Assembly: GCF_026210795.1 (NCBI RefSeq)
Contig: NC_089445.1
Location: 496,001 to 560,000 of the forward strand
Direction: 5' to 3'
DNA: 64,000 nucleotides
DNA from: Rhizophagus irregularis
Lineage: Eukaryota > Glomeromycota > Glomeromycetes > Glomerales > Glomeraceae
The notes under the pieces were generated by a model that was given only the letters and a program-made list of their open reading frames with translations, was not told the DNA's origin and did not search any database. Below are positions 36,060 to 47,845 of the stretch, piece after piece (position 1 is the stretch's first letter; each line of letters opens with the position of its first letter). The translations under genes and the position numbers were made by a program.

Positions 36060-36590
36060 TTTACTCTGAAGTCAGAATTGTAACTTTTTTAAGATCAAGA
36101 ATACGGATCTTGGGTAAGTTGCTTTTTTTTTAAAAAAAAATTACTTTTAGAAACGTTATTAACGGATTCGTGGCAGTTTCTGCTTTTTTTTAAAAAAAAT
36201 TACTTTTAAACGTTATTAACGTTTCTTTTGTCTTATTTTTTAGGACTTATACTTTTTCAGGTTGAAATTTTGACTTGAAAGGTATGAGGTTTTTTTAAAA
36301 TTTGCTTTTTTTTAGAAATTATTAACGTTTATTTTATTATATTTTGTAGGGAAACATTTTCGGCTTCCTGGATTCTTCTAAGACATGAGTATGTTCTGTG
36401 TAGGTTTATTTTTATAATTTCTTTAAAGAATCATATTAACGTTTTTTCTTTTAATTTCTCTGTAGGTTTTGGCTTCCTAATTCCTTCAGGATACAGGTAT
36501 ATGTGTGGGTGGGTATTCTTTTAATATTAACATTTCTTTTTTTATTTTTTATAGGATTTTCCATAAACTGCTTTTCCATTTGTAATTTTT
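36060..36590 (+). repeat. Run of repeated splice-acceptor-like modules
   Basis: ATTAACG, a T-rich tract, then TAGG recur at about 36150, 36220-36242, 36318-36350, 36432-36466 and 36523-36556. Each is followed by 30-45 bp of higher complexity (for example CGGCTTCCTGGATTCTTCTA and TGGCTTCCTAATTCCTTCAG) and then a GTATG/GTATA donor-like site. It may be the remains of several small exons or a tandemly multiplied exon. Confidence 0.5.
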
Positions 36591-37118
36591 GCGATCTAAT
36601 TATTATTGTTACATATATTAATAATTACGTCATTTAATTTGCAGTCTGTCCTAACAAATAAATGAAAAATATCAATAGTGCTAAAACTAAAACTAAAAAA
36701 AATAAAATAAAATAATTAAGTATATTGTTTAAGAATTCTTTTTTATGTAATAAATAATAATTGAATTAATTGAATAATATAAACATATAATTTTTAAAAA
36801 TCGGTTGTACAATTAGTTATACGTAATATAAATTATTTTAATAGCAATAAAGATAAATGGAATAATGGATCAATGGATCAAAGATTCAATTCTAATATAA
36901 AATCAATTCCGTCAGTACAAATTAATACGTCAGTACAAATTAATTACGTCAGTACAAATAAATTACGTTACGTCAATATGCAATTCGGCATTGTACCGTT
37001 ATATTACGGCATTCAAAAATCAATTACGCTGGGAAGTATAGTATATTATATAGTATTTTATATAATAAAAATGTAATAAAATTAATATTTTAATTAAAAG
37101 TAGACAAATCAGCCTATA

Positions 37119-37390
37119 TGATGCCAATTTTTGATGTTTCACTCAATATCTCAGCATTCAGTGATCATAGAAAGACGATCTAATTACCATTCGATTTGTC
37201 ATTATGAGACGATTCCAACGAGTTATGGTGCATCTTTCTACGATCATTGGATGCCGAGTTATTATGTGAAACTTAATATTTTTAGGTTTTGACAATTTCG
37301 ACATGTCAAAACTATTTCAGCATTTCAGCATTTCAACAGGTTTTAGTTTCAACATTTTAACAATAGCCTGTAGAGTTTTGGCAGGCAACT
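37119..37390. repeat. Foldback repeat array, right half, and nest boundary
   Basis: It continues the foldback interrupted at 31452 (GATGCCAATTTTTGATGTTT, TCTCAGCATTCAGTGATCAT, GATTTGTCATTATGAGACGA). The last part, 37290-37350, mirrors 28612-28700 (ACATGTCAAAAC), which marks the outer edge of the whole nest. Confidence 0.65.
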
Positions 37391-38470
37391 TTAGTCACCT
37401 CTGGTAACAAATCATCTGCCAGGACATCACCAGTAAAATCATTTATGGTGGAGACTTTTGAGAACATAGATATAGAGTGTTAAAAAATTCCTTATAATTA
37501 AAAGTGGAGTAAGATTTGAAATGGGAATTATCCTCCACTGAAGTTAGTGATAGTAAGATTAATAAGGCGTTTGATATTCAGATTTCTAAGCTCTCTTTAG
37601 AAGCAATTCTGATAGGATCTAGTGAAGTTATGGTACAGAATATAGTTGATTTATTTAGAGTAGCAATAAAGCTTAGACGTAAGGAGATTTTATGCTGGTA
37701 TTGTTACTATAAAGCATATGTTGGGAATGTTAAGTCTAAGAATGGTATTGATGATAAATCAGCAAGAACATTGATGTAACAGTGAAATCAAACCCCTTCT
37801 TTCTGACATTACTGATGTAAACTTATGTAAAATAACTTTCAAAGCTAAAAAAATCTATATATTGTTTGATGGAATAGGAATAAATAAAATCCAAATAATT
37901 AGCTGTAGTGCAAGTGCCATCTCAAATTTATCCAAATCCAGAATATTATAAATGATTTTTCCAAAAAAGCTACTAATACAGATGATATAGGTTATGAAAA
38001 CTTTATTCCAAATTGAAATAGACAATAATTGCTCAAGAAATTTTAAAACATTATTTTAATCAAGAAGGAACTTACATTAATAAAATAATAAATTTAAATA
38101 TAAACAGAGAATTCCATATTGAAGTGGAATTTTATTTAAGAAAAAATGGTGTTATAACTTCAAAAACTAATAATAGGATTGAGGTGCAAACAAATCCATT
38201 GGAAGTGAGTTCATCGGCAAGTGTATCATCTGCATTTTAATTTAAGTCAACTTATAACTGATCCTATTTTAGAAACAAGACATTGGATTAATATCCTAAT
38301 TTATGTAAGGAATTCAGTATTGAAAATTTTAATTATTATGGCATTACTGATGAGAAATCATGCTCGTTATGCAGTTTAGATTATAATGATAAGAAAAGTA
38401 TAGAAGGTAGGTATAAATCTGGATTTTACTTTATTAAATGTGAATAACATGAAATTGAGATAACTGAATG
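37390..38470 (+). pseudogene. Coiled-coil gene fragment, 3' part (split gene)
   Basis: From 37392 a reading TLVTSGNKSSARTSPVKSFM and VETFENIDIE leads to the open stretch at 37516: LSSTEVSDSKINKAFDIQIS, VQNIVDLFRVAIKLRRKEIL, CWYCYYKAYVGNVKSKNGID and DKSARTLM. Beyond several stops, IAQEILKHYFNQEGTYINKI and GITDEKSCSLCSLDYNDKKS, IEGRYKSGFYFIKCE can be read in changing frames. The CSLC.LDY and FYFIKCE blocks suggest a small Cys-containing module. The order of pieces fits the same Rhizophagus family as 28037-28602, so the two are probably one gene split by insertion. Heavily decayed; function unknown. Confidence 0.6.
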
Positions 38471-41400
38471 GTTTCATTATTTTATAATACTATATTTGCT
38501 CACACTTCACTGTGATATTTTTTATTTTTTTTATAGAGTTAATTTATGTTAACTATTACCTACTGTAATTTAAATTGATTTGCAATCATATAAAAAGGCA
38601 ATATAAGCAAATCTGATAAAGTATTAATCACTGAGTATCTGGATTGGCTTGCCAAATTAATTGTGTAAAATTATTATTTCCTATATAATATTAGTATAAT
38701 ATAGTGTTCCTTATGAGTCAAGTTAAGTTGAGTTTCAAATCAATTTTTTATATGATAAAATTTGTTCTATGCTAATTTTTATAATACTTTAACTATATTA
38801 TTTATGCTATGTGAATCTATACAAGTTATTTTGAGTCACATATATAAGACACTAGTATAATAAGATTTTTTATTAATTATAAAATATAATTTTATAAATT
38901 TAATTTATTAATAATAAAATGAAATAATACCAATCTTAATTTTATATAATACAGTTAGACTTTTATATACTATGTACTAATAATTGCTTATATTAATAAA
39001 TTTTCTATGTCTCATATTATAAAATGCCAATAAAACTATTATTAAATAAAAAAATTATAAATAATTCATTAGTTTAAATATATATAGAATTGGAAATTCT
39101 ATAAGATTTAAAATTAAAAATTAAATAAGAAGATACATAACAACTGTTCTTATAGAATAATAACTTTTTTGCTAACACAATTGGTATTGATCTTAATATG
39201 TTTATTCCCTATGTTTACTTAATAATAAGAAGTTTTTTTCAAAAAGAAAAATACAAGGACCCACATTTAATTACTTACTTTAACGTTAATGATAAGTTTT
39301 TTTCTTTTTAAAAGAAAAATACTAGGAACTCAAAACTATTGTTAAGTCAAAGAGAATAGCATTAACTATTGCAACTCTTTTTTTTAGAAGTATTTGTTAA
39401 TGAATTTTACAATATTATTTGGCAACTACGCTGTAAGGCAGTAGTAGAATGGAAACAAACTAACAAACTAAAGGTATAAAAAAACAAGATTCAAGAAAAA
39501 GGTCATTAGCATATTAACACATTATATATAAATAGATTTAACTACACAGACAGAGGAGGGTATATTTGACTTGAAAAAAAGAAAAATTTTGAAATATAAT
39601 GAACAATGGTTAATAGCATTAGGAAAAACAAAATAATATATAAACCAATTAATTAGAGAGGGAAACAAAATATTTTGGAAGGTATATAATAATACAAAAA
39701 TATACAAATATAACATAACCTTTCTTTTTTTTTTATCTAAGAAAGTAAAAAGCATTTACTTAAGCCTTATGAAATAATAATCCTATATAATTCAATAGCT
39801 ACTATTGAAGGATATAAGTGAATTTTATAAGGTGATAGTAGGGCACAGAAGCAATTTTATAGATTAGAGTTTTAATAAATTAATTATATAATAGAAGTTT
39901 TTGTACTTTTACATATAATTAATAAACTCACAAATTGTATTACCTTGGAAAAGAAAAAAAAAATTAAAAATTAAATACTTTTTATTAAAAAAAATTTTTA
40001 TTATATTAATATAAAAAAATCTTTTGTTTTTGTGAATATTTGCTATATAGTAAACAAAAATGGTTAAAACTAAAAATTCACTATAATGAACTTTGATTGT
40101 AAATAACTATATAAAATAAATAGGTAATAGTATAAAATATTATAATATAATCATGTATTTTTCCTAAAAAAATTTCTTAATTCTTAGAAATTTAATACAT
40201 TTTAAATTACTTCTGAAAATCACTTTTTTTGAAATAAAAACTGTAGCTTATTATTTTTAAATTAAGAGCATCACATTTGTTAGAAAAAAGTAAATATTGG
40301 CAGTATTTTTTTTTTATAAAAAAAACTATGAAACCTATAAATAATAATAATTATTAGTATAATTGAATTATCATTATTAATAATTTAAAGCATATAAAAT
40401 AAAAATTATTTGATACGATAATTGTGATATGATTTTATTTATTGAATTTTTACGTACAAGTCACAATTTTCATTCCAAAAAGGGTGATTCTTAGAAGTAA
40501 AAAATTTAATTTAGAATTGTGTAAAATTTCTAAGAATAGAAATTTTTTTTAAGAAAAATACATAATTATTGTTATAATCTATTAATTCAAGTTACTAAAT
40601 AAATTACATTATATATATAATACAATTTGTTCAATAACTAATAATTAATATATTATATAACATGATTAGTAATTAATAAAATTTTATTAAAAAAATTAAT
40701 TATATTGAATTAAATGTCTTTTTAAAAGAAAATAAAAATGAATATATAATCAAATTAGATTGTTTGATCAGTAGAGGATGAATCTGAAAGGGCATATTTT
40801 GGCAATTATACATGGATTTTAATTAATAAAGATTAAATTGTTTTTTATATATTATAAGACTGCATTCTAATGCACAATCTAGTAATTTAAAAAATTACTA
40901 TTTAATACGAAAAAAAAGAGAAAATAAAAACGGATTGATTTTTTATTCAATCCGAATGGATTTCAATCTGTTTTAATTTTCTCTTCACTTTTATTTTTGA
41001 AGACAATTTTTTTTCATCATATTATGTATTGATAGATATTCATAAGATATCTCAAAAAAAAAAATTCTTTTTATTGACTTAATATTTATAGAATGGCAGA
41101 AATGTGTTTATTTACGGATTGACAGATCACAACTCTACTGATCAGTTTAATATTTTTTAGTTTTTTTTTTATTTTTAATATTTCTATTTTTTTTTTTAAT
41201 ATAACTGATATATAAAATATATTAAATATATACCAACTAATTAAATTTTCCAAAAGAAATTTATTTAATATTAACTTAAAATATTTGATATAATTTTAAA
41301 GCAATTTTATTGGTTAAATACAAGAATAAAATTTAAAATTTCCATTTTATTAATTTATTTGAAATATAAAAACTAATTTTTAAAATTTAAAAAACTAAAT

Positions 41401-42145
41401 ATAAATTTTTTTACCAATAATATAAAGATATTTTTTTATTACTTTTTAATATTTTAATTATTTAATATCAGTATAAATCTACTAGTTAAATGGATAAATT
41501 CAATTTATTAAATAGTATAAATAAAGTTATATAAAAAAAAACAAAAAAAACAAATAATTAATATTTAGACAATTTAACAATTATAAATTGAATTAAATAT
41601 TTATTCCTATATAAATCTAATATATCTAAACATTTATTACATTTTATAATTGAATTTAAATATAATAATTTAAATTAATAAATAGTAGTGATAAATTTTA
41701 ATAAATTGTGTAACAATTCAAATATATTAATAAAAAATAATGCAATAATAAATATATAATTATGAATTTAGATGTGTAAGTTACTAAGTAAATGTATTAA
41801 TTTAATAAAAAAAAATTCAATTATTAATGGCAATTAATCATATTCAATGGTTGAAGAACAGCATGTCTTAAAGTTATTTTTGGAAATTACAATTTAGGAA
41901 TTATAGTATTACGTAGTACATATTAAATTCGCATTGGGCTGTTTCCTTGTTGCTTTGAAATCATACAATAGGAAAATTTGTATCCATTTTTTATATAATT
42001 TCAGATCAGCATTGGCCAGAATTATCGCGCGCATTGCATGTTTTTTCGCCCAAATATAAATTTCAAAAAAAAAAAAAAAAATCACTGATTTTCATCTTGA
42101 TATTGTTGATTTAGAAAAAGAAAAAAAAGCACTCAAGAAAACAAT
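38471..42145. other. Long AT-rich gene-free stretch
   Basis: This 3.7 kb is extremely AT-rich with short closed frames and no recognisable family. The only structured piece is a hairpin at about 40918-40992, where AGAGAAAATAAAAACGGATT pairs with AATCTGTTTTAATTTTCTCT. The last 150 bp before 42146 carry an oligo-A run (42066-42081) and form the promoter side of PCF11. Confidence 0.55.
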
Positions 42146-45100
42146 ATGGCCAATTCTGAGATCGATCTAGAAAGTGTTCGACAAGACTATTTAGCGTCTT
42201 TGCAAGACTTAACATTCAACTCTAAACCTATAATTACTAATTTGACGATTATAGCACAGGAGAATATTAATGCTGCAAGGGCAATTGTACAAGCCATCGA
42301 AGAACAGATCAGAACCGTAAGTATTTTATTTGTAATGTTCGGGATGTTAAGTAAATAAAGTAAAGCACCTCTTAAAGTCTTGCTTTAATAAAGAAAAAAT
42401 GATAAAAGACCAGGAAAATTTTAAAGATATCCATATTTTAATAAATTTTTAACATAAAAAATAAATGACATGTTTATTTAGTGTCCACCACAGCACAAGT
42501 TGCCAGTGTTATATCTTCTTGATTCTATTAGTAAAAATGTTGGAGGAACATATATCATGTTATTCTCTAGAAATCTTTATCAAACATTCATGGACACTTA
42601 CAATTCGGTAGAACAAGCTACAAAAAGTAAACTTGAAAGAGTGTTAGCTACGTGGAAAAGTGGACCAACAGGAAATCCTGTGTATTCTTCGGAAGTTACT
42701 GGTCCAATTGAAAAAACATTGTCAAAGCAACAAATGAGATATCAATCTCGAGGATCGATTGATGGTGGAAGAACGCACATTCATATTAATCCTAATTTCT
42801 TGAGCGGAATTGTAGGTTTTTTGTTTTATAATTTAATTGAAATTTTCATGATGGTCATTTATTAAATATTGCTTATTTTATAAATAGAACTCGAACAGTT
42901 TAACTTCATATCAACAAGCTCAACAGTTGCAACAAGTACAGCAAGTACAGCAAGTACAGCAAGTACAACAAGTTCAACAAGTTCAACAAGTTCAACAAGC
43001 GCAACAGCCAATTCAACAAACATCAAATGTGTGGGTTGATGCGGCTAGGTATAACAGTGGAACATCTGCATTTCCTGCTTCAGCACCTACTCGCCAAGGA
43101 TTTTACAACACAACTCAGGTTAGTTTGTTATTGAATTTATATTGTCTGTTTTTTGGTTATGATTTTCTGTTATTTTCTTTATTGTCGTATATTCGTAGTT
43201 ATATTTTGTCTGCATCAATACGATCTTTTATTTCTATTACATTATAAGACTGTCTGTTTTTTATATTTAAAAAATGCAATCTTTTATAATCATTATAATT
43301 GTCCAAAGTTTTCCTTTTTCTTTAAATGTCTTTATTGTTCAGAACCTCGAGTTTACCGATAATCAACTCTGGTTCTATCTAGTCAAATTTATTTGGGTGT
43401 ATCTGATTGGGAAATCATGTATAATAACAACAAATATAAAACTTCTAAAACCAACAGAGGTCATTTATGTTGTGACGTGAAATTGATGGGTGTTAAAATT
43501 GAAACCAAATGAAGAACAAAAAAAAACAAAAACAAAACAAAAAAAGACAAACAAAAACAAAAAAAAGAGTATAAAATAAAAATAAACCTGGGAGACTAAT
43601 GAAAGTTCCCATCCTAATTACATAAATATCTAAAAAAAAAGGAAAAGAAAAAAAAAAGAGAAAAAAGAAATAAAAGAAAAAAGGAAAGAAAAGAAAAGAA
43701 AAAGAAATAAGAAAATAATGATAGTAAAAGAATAATAAATACCAAAGAAAAAAAAAAAAGAAAATAAAAAAAATAAAATAAAAAAAAAATCGAAAAAAAA
43801 ATCGAATATATATAAATTTATATCCAAATGAAATATTTCTCCGAAACATTATATGGCATTCTTATATCTTTATATTTCCTTTATTTTCCACGATCCTTAC
43901 CAAATCCTTGTGCAATAAAGTCGTTTTAACGATGATCAAAAATTATTGTTTTCTTGGAAGTGATGATCAAGTGTATATCCAGAAATTTATGTATAATATA
44001 TTGATGATTTCCTTATTTCGCGCTCTTCTTTTTTTCTATTATAATTAGTTTGCAAACAAGCCTATTATTCAACAAAACCAAGTGTTTGTTCCACCTCCCG
44101 AACAACAGAGACTTTTACAAGAATGTCAAGCCTTGATTTTGCAACGTCAACAATATGCTTTGAGAAATCCCAGTGATTTGCAAAATCAAAGTCAAATTGT
44201 CAATTTGCAACAGGTTAGCCTAGAGGTTAAATCGATCCTAGGAGGATTAAGAACATATAATTGTAATTTTTACTAAAGATCATAATATATTATAGCTTTC
44301 AGAAGTTCTCCAAAAAGCGTCTCTCACGGTTGATCAAATCCAACAAGTTCGACAACTCTTCGCCTCGTTTAATCAAATGATTAATCCCGCTACAGTTCAA
44401 GCTCAAGGACAATCTATTATTTCACCTTCATTCCCTAATTTGACTCAAAGTTTAGGGCCTCCGATTTCAATTACTGGTACAGAATTAAATGTTTATCAGC
44501 TATTCTTAGTGTTGCAATTGTCTCATCAGCAAATTCTTTCAACAATTCAGGTTCACTTATTTCGCAACCTCATCCAGGTTCAATTCCAGTAAGATCTCCC
44601 GTTCAACAACCTCCTTCTTCGATTCCACGACCACAACCACCACATTCTCTTCTAGCAGATCCAAATGCACTGGTTAAAAATTTAATAGACTTTGGATTAC
44701 TTACAAATACTAGCACAAATCTTGGTAATGTTGGTTATACTGGGAGAAATAACACCCCTACGCCGCCTCCTTCAAATTCAGTTAGTACGGAACCACCTCT
44801 ATCTACTGTGAAATCTGTAATGGGTTTGGAAAAAATTCAACTTACTAGTAATGACATTCAACGGTAAATTATTTATTAGTCATATCTTTAATCTTTATGG
44901 TCAAAGTTCTAACTTTAAAATTTATTATCAAAAGCAAACATGAGGGAGTAGTTGCGGTTATCTATGATGCTTTACCACGCCAATGCAAACAATGTGGATT
45001 TCGATACTCTGGAGATGATGAAGGAAAAGCGAAGATGGATGCTCATTTAGATTGGCATTTTCGTCAAAATCGTCGAATGAAGGAAAAATCAAAAAAGGCA

Positions 45101-45832
45101 CAAAGTCGTAGTTGGTTTGTTAGCGATGAGGTTAGTTTTTTTATTCACATTATAATTTCGAGTTCTTCCTTGTTTTATCCGATAATTCGATTTCTCTTTA
45201 ATTACCTAATAAATGATGTATTTAAATAACTTATATTTAAAAGGATTGGATTCATTCAAGAGAATCGGACACAAAGAATTCTGCAACTCCAGCATTTTTT
45301 GATTTTGATAGTGGTACAACGAAAAATATAACTGGTGGTAATAATACTAATATTCAAACAAATAGAAGAGATGAATTATTTAATGAATCGACGGTTATTG
45401 TACCACTTGATCCTGAAAAAGCCAGTAAACCGTGTCCAATTTGTCAAGAAAAATTTCAATGTTTTTGGAATGATACGGATGAAGAGTGGTTATTTCGTAA
45501 TGCTGTCGAAGTTGATGGCGTTATATATCATGCAACTTGTCATGCTGACGCACTTAAGGTAGGTTTGTGATTTATAGAAAAATTTGTCCATGTTGATATT
45601 AATTTTTATTTTTATTTGTTGTTTTAGAACCAAGAAAACGCAAAATTAGCCGAAATCGAAAATACTTCAAGTCCTCCCGTTCTTGGTAAAAGAAAAGCGG
45701 TATGATAAAATCATATTATCATCTTCTTCCTTGATTTTCAATTCTAATTATTAACCGTCTGTTTTGTAATAAATTACATAGTCGCCAGAGCATATCTCTG
45801 ATATGCCCAAACGTCCTGCACTTATATCTTGA
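42146..45832 (+). CDS. PCF11: PCF11-like cleavage and polyadenylation factor subunit
   Basis: Exons 42146-42316, 42482-42811, 42888-43118, 44049-44213, 44296-44863 (with an internal short intron), 44935-45130, 45244-45558, 45628-45699 and 45782-45832 join to about 691 residues. Residues 1-140 form a CTD-interacting domain: [20 protein letters not shown], ..., [34 protein letters not shown]. This domain binds the phosphorylated C-terminal repeats of RNA polymerase II. A (QQV)n run follows near 42925-43000. Two Cys/His modules sit at the C-terminus: [10 protein letters not shown]...HLDWHF (about residue 500) and [12 protein letters not shown]...HATC (about 607), as in Pcf11, followed by KRKA and KRPALIS. 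It acts in the nucleus in pre-mRNA 3'-end formation and transcription termination. Frame changes inside exon 5 are resolved by an intron ending at 44499. Intron 3 (930 nt) is far longer than the others and contains a long A-rich tract. Confidence 0.92.
43500..43810. repeat. A-rich purine tract in PCF11 intron 3
   Basis: Runs of AAAAAGAAAAGAAAAGG-type sequence fill about 300 bp of the plus strand of intron 3. The long minus-strand frames here (poly-Phe) are products of base composition, not genes. Confidence 0.8.
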
Positions 45833-46601
45833 TGAAACATTAAAAAAAAATTATAATAATTCAATTGTGTTGTTACTCTTTATTCTAGGATTTATTAATA
45901 AGATTCCACAAGAATCATCATTATTTTGACATTTTAATTTTAAAAAGGAAAAAACAAAATCTTCAAAACCTTGAAAATACGAGTAAAAAACATCAATAAT
46001 TTTTTTTTATACAAAATTTGTCTTTTTCTACTTTGCTGAATTGAAAAGATGAATATGAATACTATATTGACGGTAACAACAAACACGGGTAATTCTTTCA
46101 AATATATTACAAAAATTTCAATAAAAAATAGATACATATATGTGTGAACAACCGATAAGTTTTGTATTCTGTTTTTTTATCTTTCTCGTTTGGCTGGGTA
46201 GGTAATAGTGAATTACGGCTCTTTTGCTGTACTAAAAATTTATGGTTTGTTCATTTTTTAGTTATTGTTTTATTGCTGTTTCTCAAAATGTTCTAGTTTT
46301 TATATATTTTTTATAGTGGGTGTAGCAAATCGTGCTTTTCCTTAAATTTCAAATTCTTTTCTTTTCTTTTTTTCTTTCATTTGCTTATTGATATGAATAG
46401 AGAAATTTTTCTTTTATAAAATGATATTATATTAAATATTTTCTTATTTGAATAAAGGATAAAATTTTATTTTGATAGATATATAATTGTCTTAATTGCA
46501 TATATAAAATGTCTCGCTTAAATAGTAGATAAAATAAAAATTCGTATTTCTTTACAAAACTATTATACCGATAAAAATGTGTCTTTTTTTCCTCGATTAA
46601 T
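45833..46601. other. Shared 3' region between PCF11 and ASK1
   Basis: The two convergent genes are 769 bp apart stop to stop. The DNA is T-rich; candidate poly(A) signals for either strand are plentiful but none stands out. No other gene is seen. Confidence 0.5.
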
Positions 46602-47845
46602 TTATTCTACAATTGATTCACTTTTTACAACTGGGCCAGCTGGACAAGGCGAATTCATAGTATCATCTTCACTTTCATCGTCATCAATACATTCAGAAGT
46701 AAATAATTGCTGCATGCTACCACCAGCAGCGAACGTTCCCAATGGATTTGATTGTGCTAGAGAAGTAGATTTAACTTGATAATAAGTATCATTCTTCTTT
46801 GCAGTTAGTTTTTCACCTACATAATCAACATGAACGCGATCCATTTTATAACCGGGCGAATAAACTTGATATCTACGATTAATATCGCTAAGTAAGGAGG
46901 AAATCGTAAATCCATCTTTATTTGAATTAGATGGAGTTGTAATATCGGGACTCAAACAACTAACAAGTTCGTCCATAATAAGTTTAGCAGCTTCTTTTGC
47001 AGGTGTTTTTAGTAATTTAGAGGGTGCCACAGAAAATTGAATTGTAACAGGTGGTGAAATCCCAGCAAAATCATAATCACTATCCATTGATGGTAAAACA
47101 ATTGAATCACTAGTTAAAGTACTTTCGTTTGAAGATTTTTTTATTTCAATCTTTTTACTTCCCCATGAGGGTGATTGTAACATCTTGTGAGCATATTGTG
47201 GTTCTTGTAAAGGAGTCGAAGTCAGAGAATTATATTTTGAAGGATTATTTAATATCGAATTGGTCGCAGCCGCTTCACTCGTTCCCGATTTTAATGATGA
47301 AGTTCCATTAATATCAAAATTCTTTTTCAAATCAATATAATCTAGTGCTGAAATTGTATCATTTGCAGTTGAATTTGGATTTAAAGACTCGGAAACATGC
47401 TTTGGAAGATTATTTAACATCGAATTAGTTGCCGTTGCTTTACTTGTTTCAGATTTAAGTGAAGAAGTTTCATTAATAATAAGTCTCTTTTTCAAATTGA
47501 TATAATCTTCAGAAGATGTTGCTGAAAATGTATCATTTGTAGTTAAATCTAAAGACTCAAAAAATGACCACCACAACTAACAAAAAAAAAGTTGTATCAA
47601 TATAAATTAACGCGTTTCTTAAAGAAAATAACATGAAAAAATACAAGGAATAAAACCTTTGAATTTTCCCAAATGTCCTCGGAAACGCAAGCAAAACGCG
47701 TTATTTGTGGCAAAACCTTCGTTGTAACTTTATATTGACACGCTGAAAAGTTATGGTCTACCTCTTGTAAAGTTAAAGTAATATTTTGTTCCAACTTTTC
47801 AAGTCTTGCCGTTAAATCGTTTACTGAAGAGAATGAAGAGAACAT
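46602..47845 (-). CDS. ASK1: DASH complex subunit ASK1
   Basis: Two minus-strand exons (47845-47657 and 47576-46602) join in phase across an 80-nt intron to 387 residues. The N-terminal 80 residues carry the Ask1 signature: LEKLEQNITLTLQEVDHNFS, VTTKVLPQITRFACVSEDIW, ENSKLWWSFFES. The remaining 300 residues are Ser/Thr/Asn-rich and acidic, with an internal duplication: DYINLKKRLIINETSSLKSE and DYIDLKKNFDINGTSSLKSG, each followed by TSKATATNSMLNN-like sequence. The C-terminus is DDDESEDDTMNSPCPAGP. Ask1 belongs to the fungal DASH/Dam1 ring that couples kinetochores to microtubules and is a CDK target in yeast; several SP and TP sites are visible here. Confidence 0.88.

Larger units (their letters stand above)
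32290..37040 (+). mobile_element. hAT transposon, 4,751 bp
   Basis: The terminal inverted repeat TATACTTCCCAGCG is perfect over 14 bp at both ends. The 8-bp target duplication GTATATTA is perfect (32282-32289 and 37041-37048). The subterminal DNA carries repeated GCCGTAAT (left) and TTACGTCAGTACAAAT (right) motifs. A hAT transposase gene occupies 32657-35131; the rest is tandem repeats and AT-rich DNA. The perfect ends suggest a fairly recent insertion. Confidence 0.95.
31453..37118. mobile_element. Element with TATAGG(T/C)TGATTTGT ends, containing a hAT element
   Basis: TATAGGTTGATTTGTTTACT at 31453-31472 is matched inverted at 37099-37118 with two changes. Comparison with the unbroken foldback near 31240-31275 and 31070-31090 (CAAAATGCTGATTTTTGAC) shows that it splits that repeat. 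Its own interior (31470-32280) includes two copies of a roughly 150-bp unit with TTTAGGCTC(G/T)TTGGAAAGCC. A hAT element sits inside it at 32290-37040. Confidence 0.65.

Noticed and set aside
43493-43849. Long minus-strand open frames rich in Phe within PCF11 intron 3
   Set aside because: They are the complement of an A-rich tract; composition alone explains them, and they lie within an intron of a well-supported gene.
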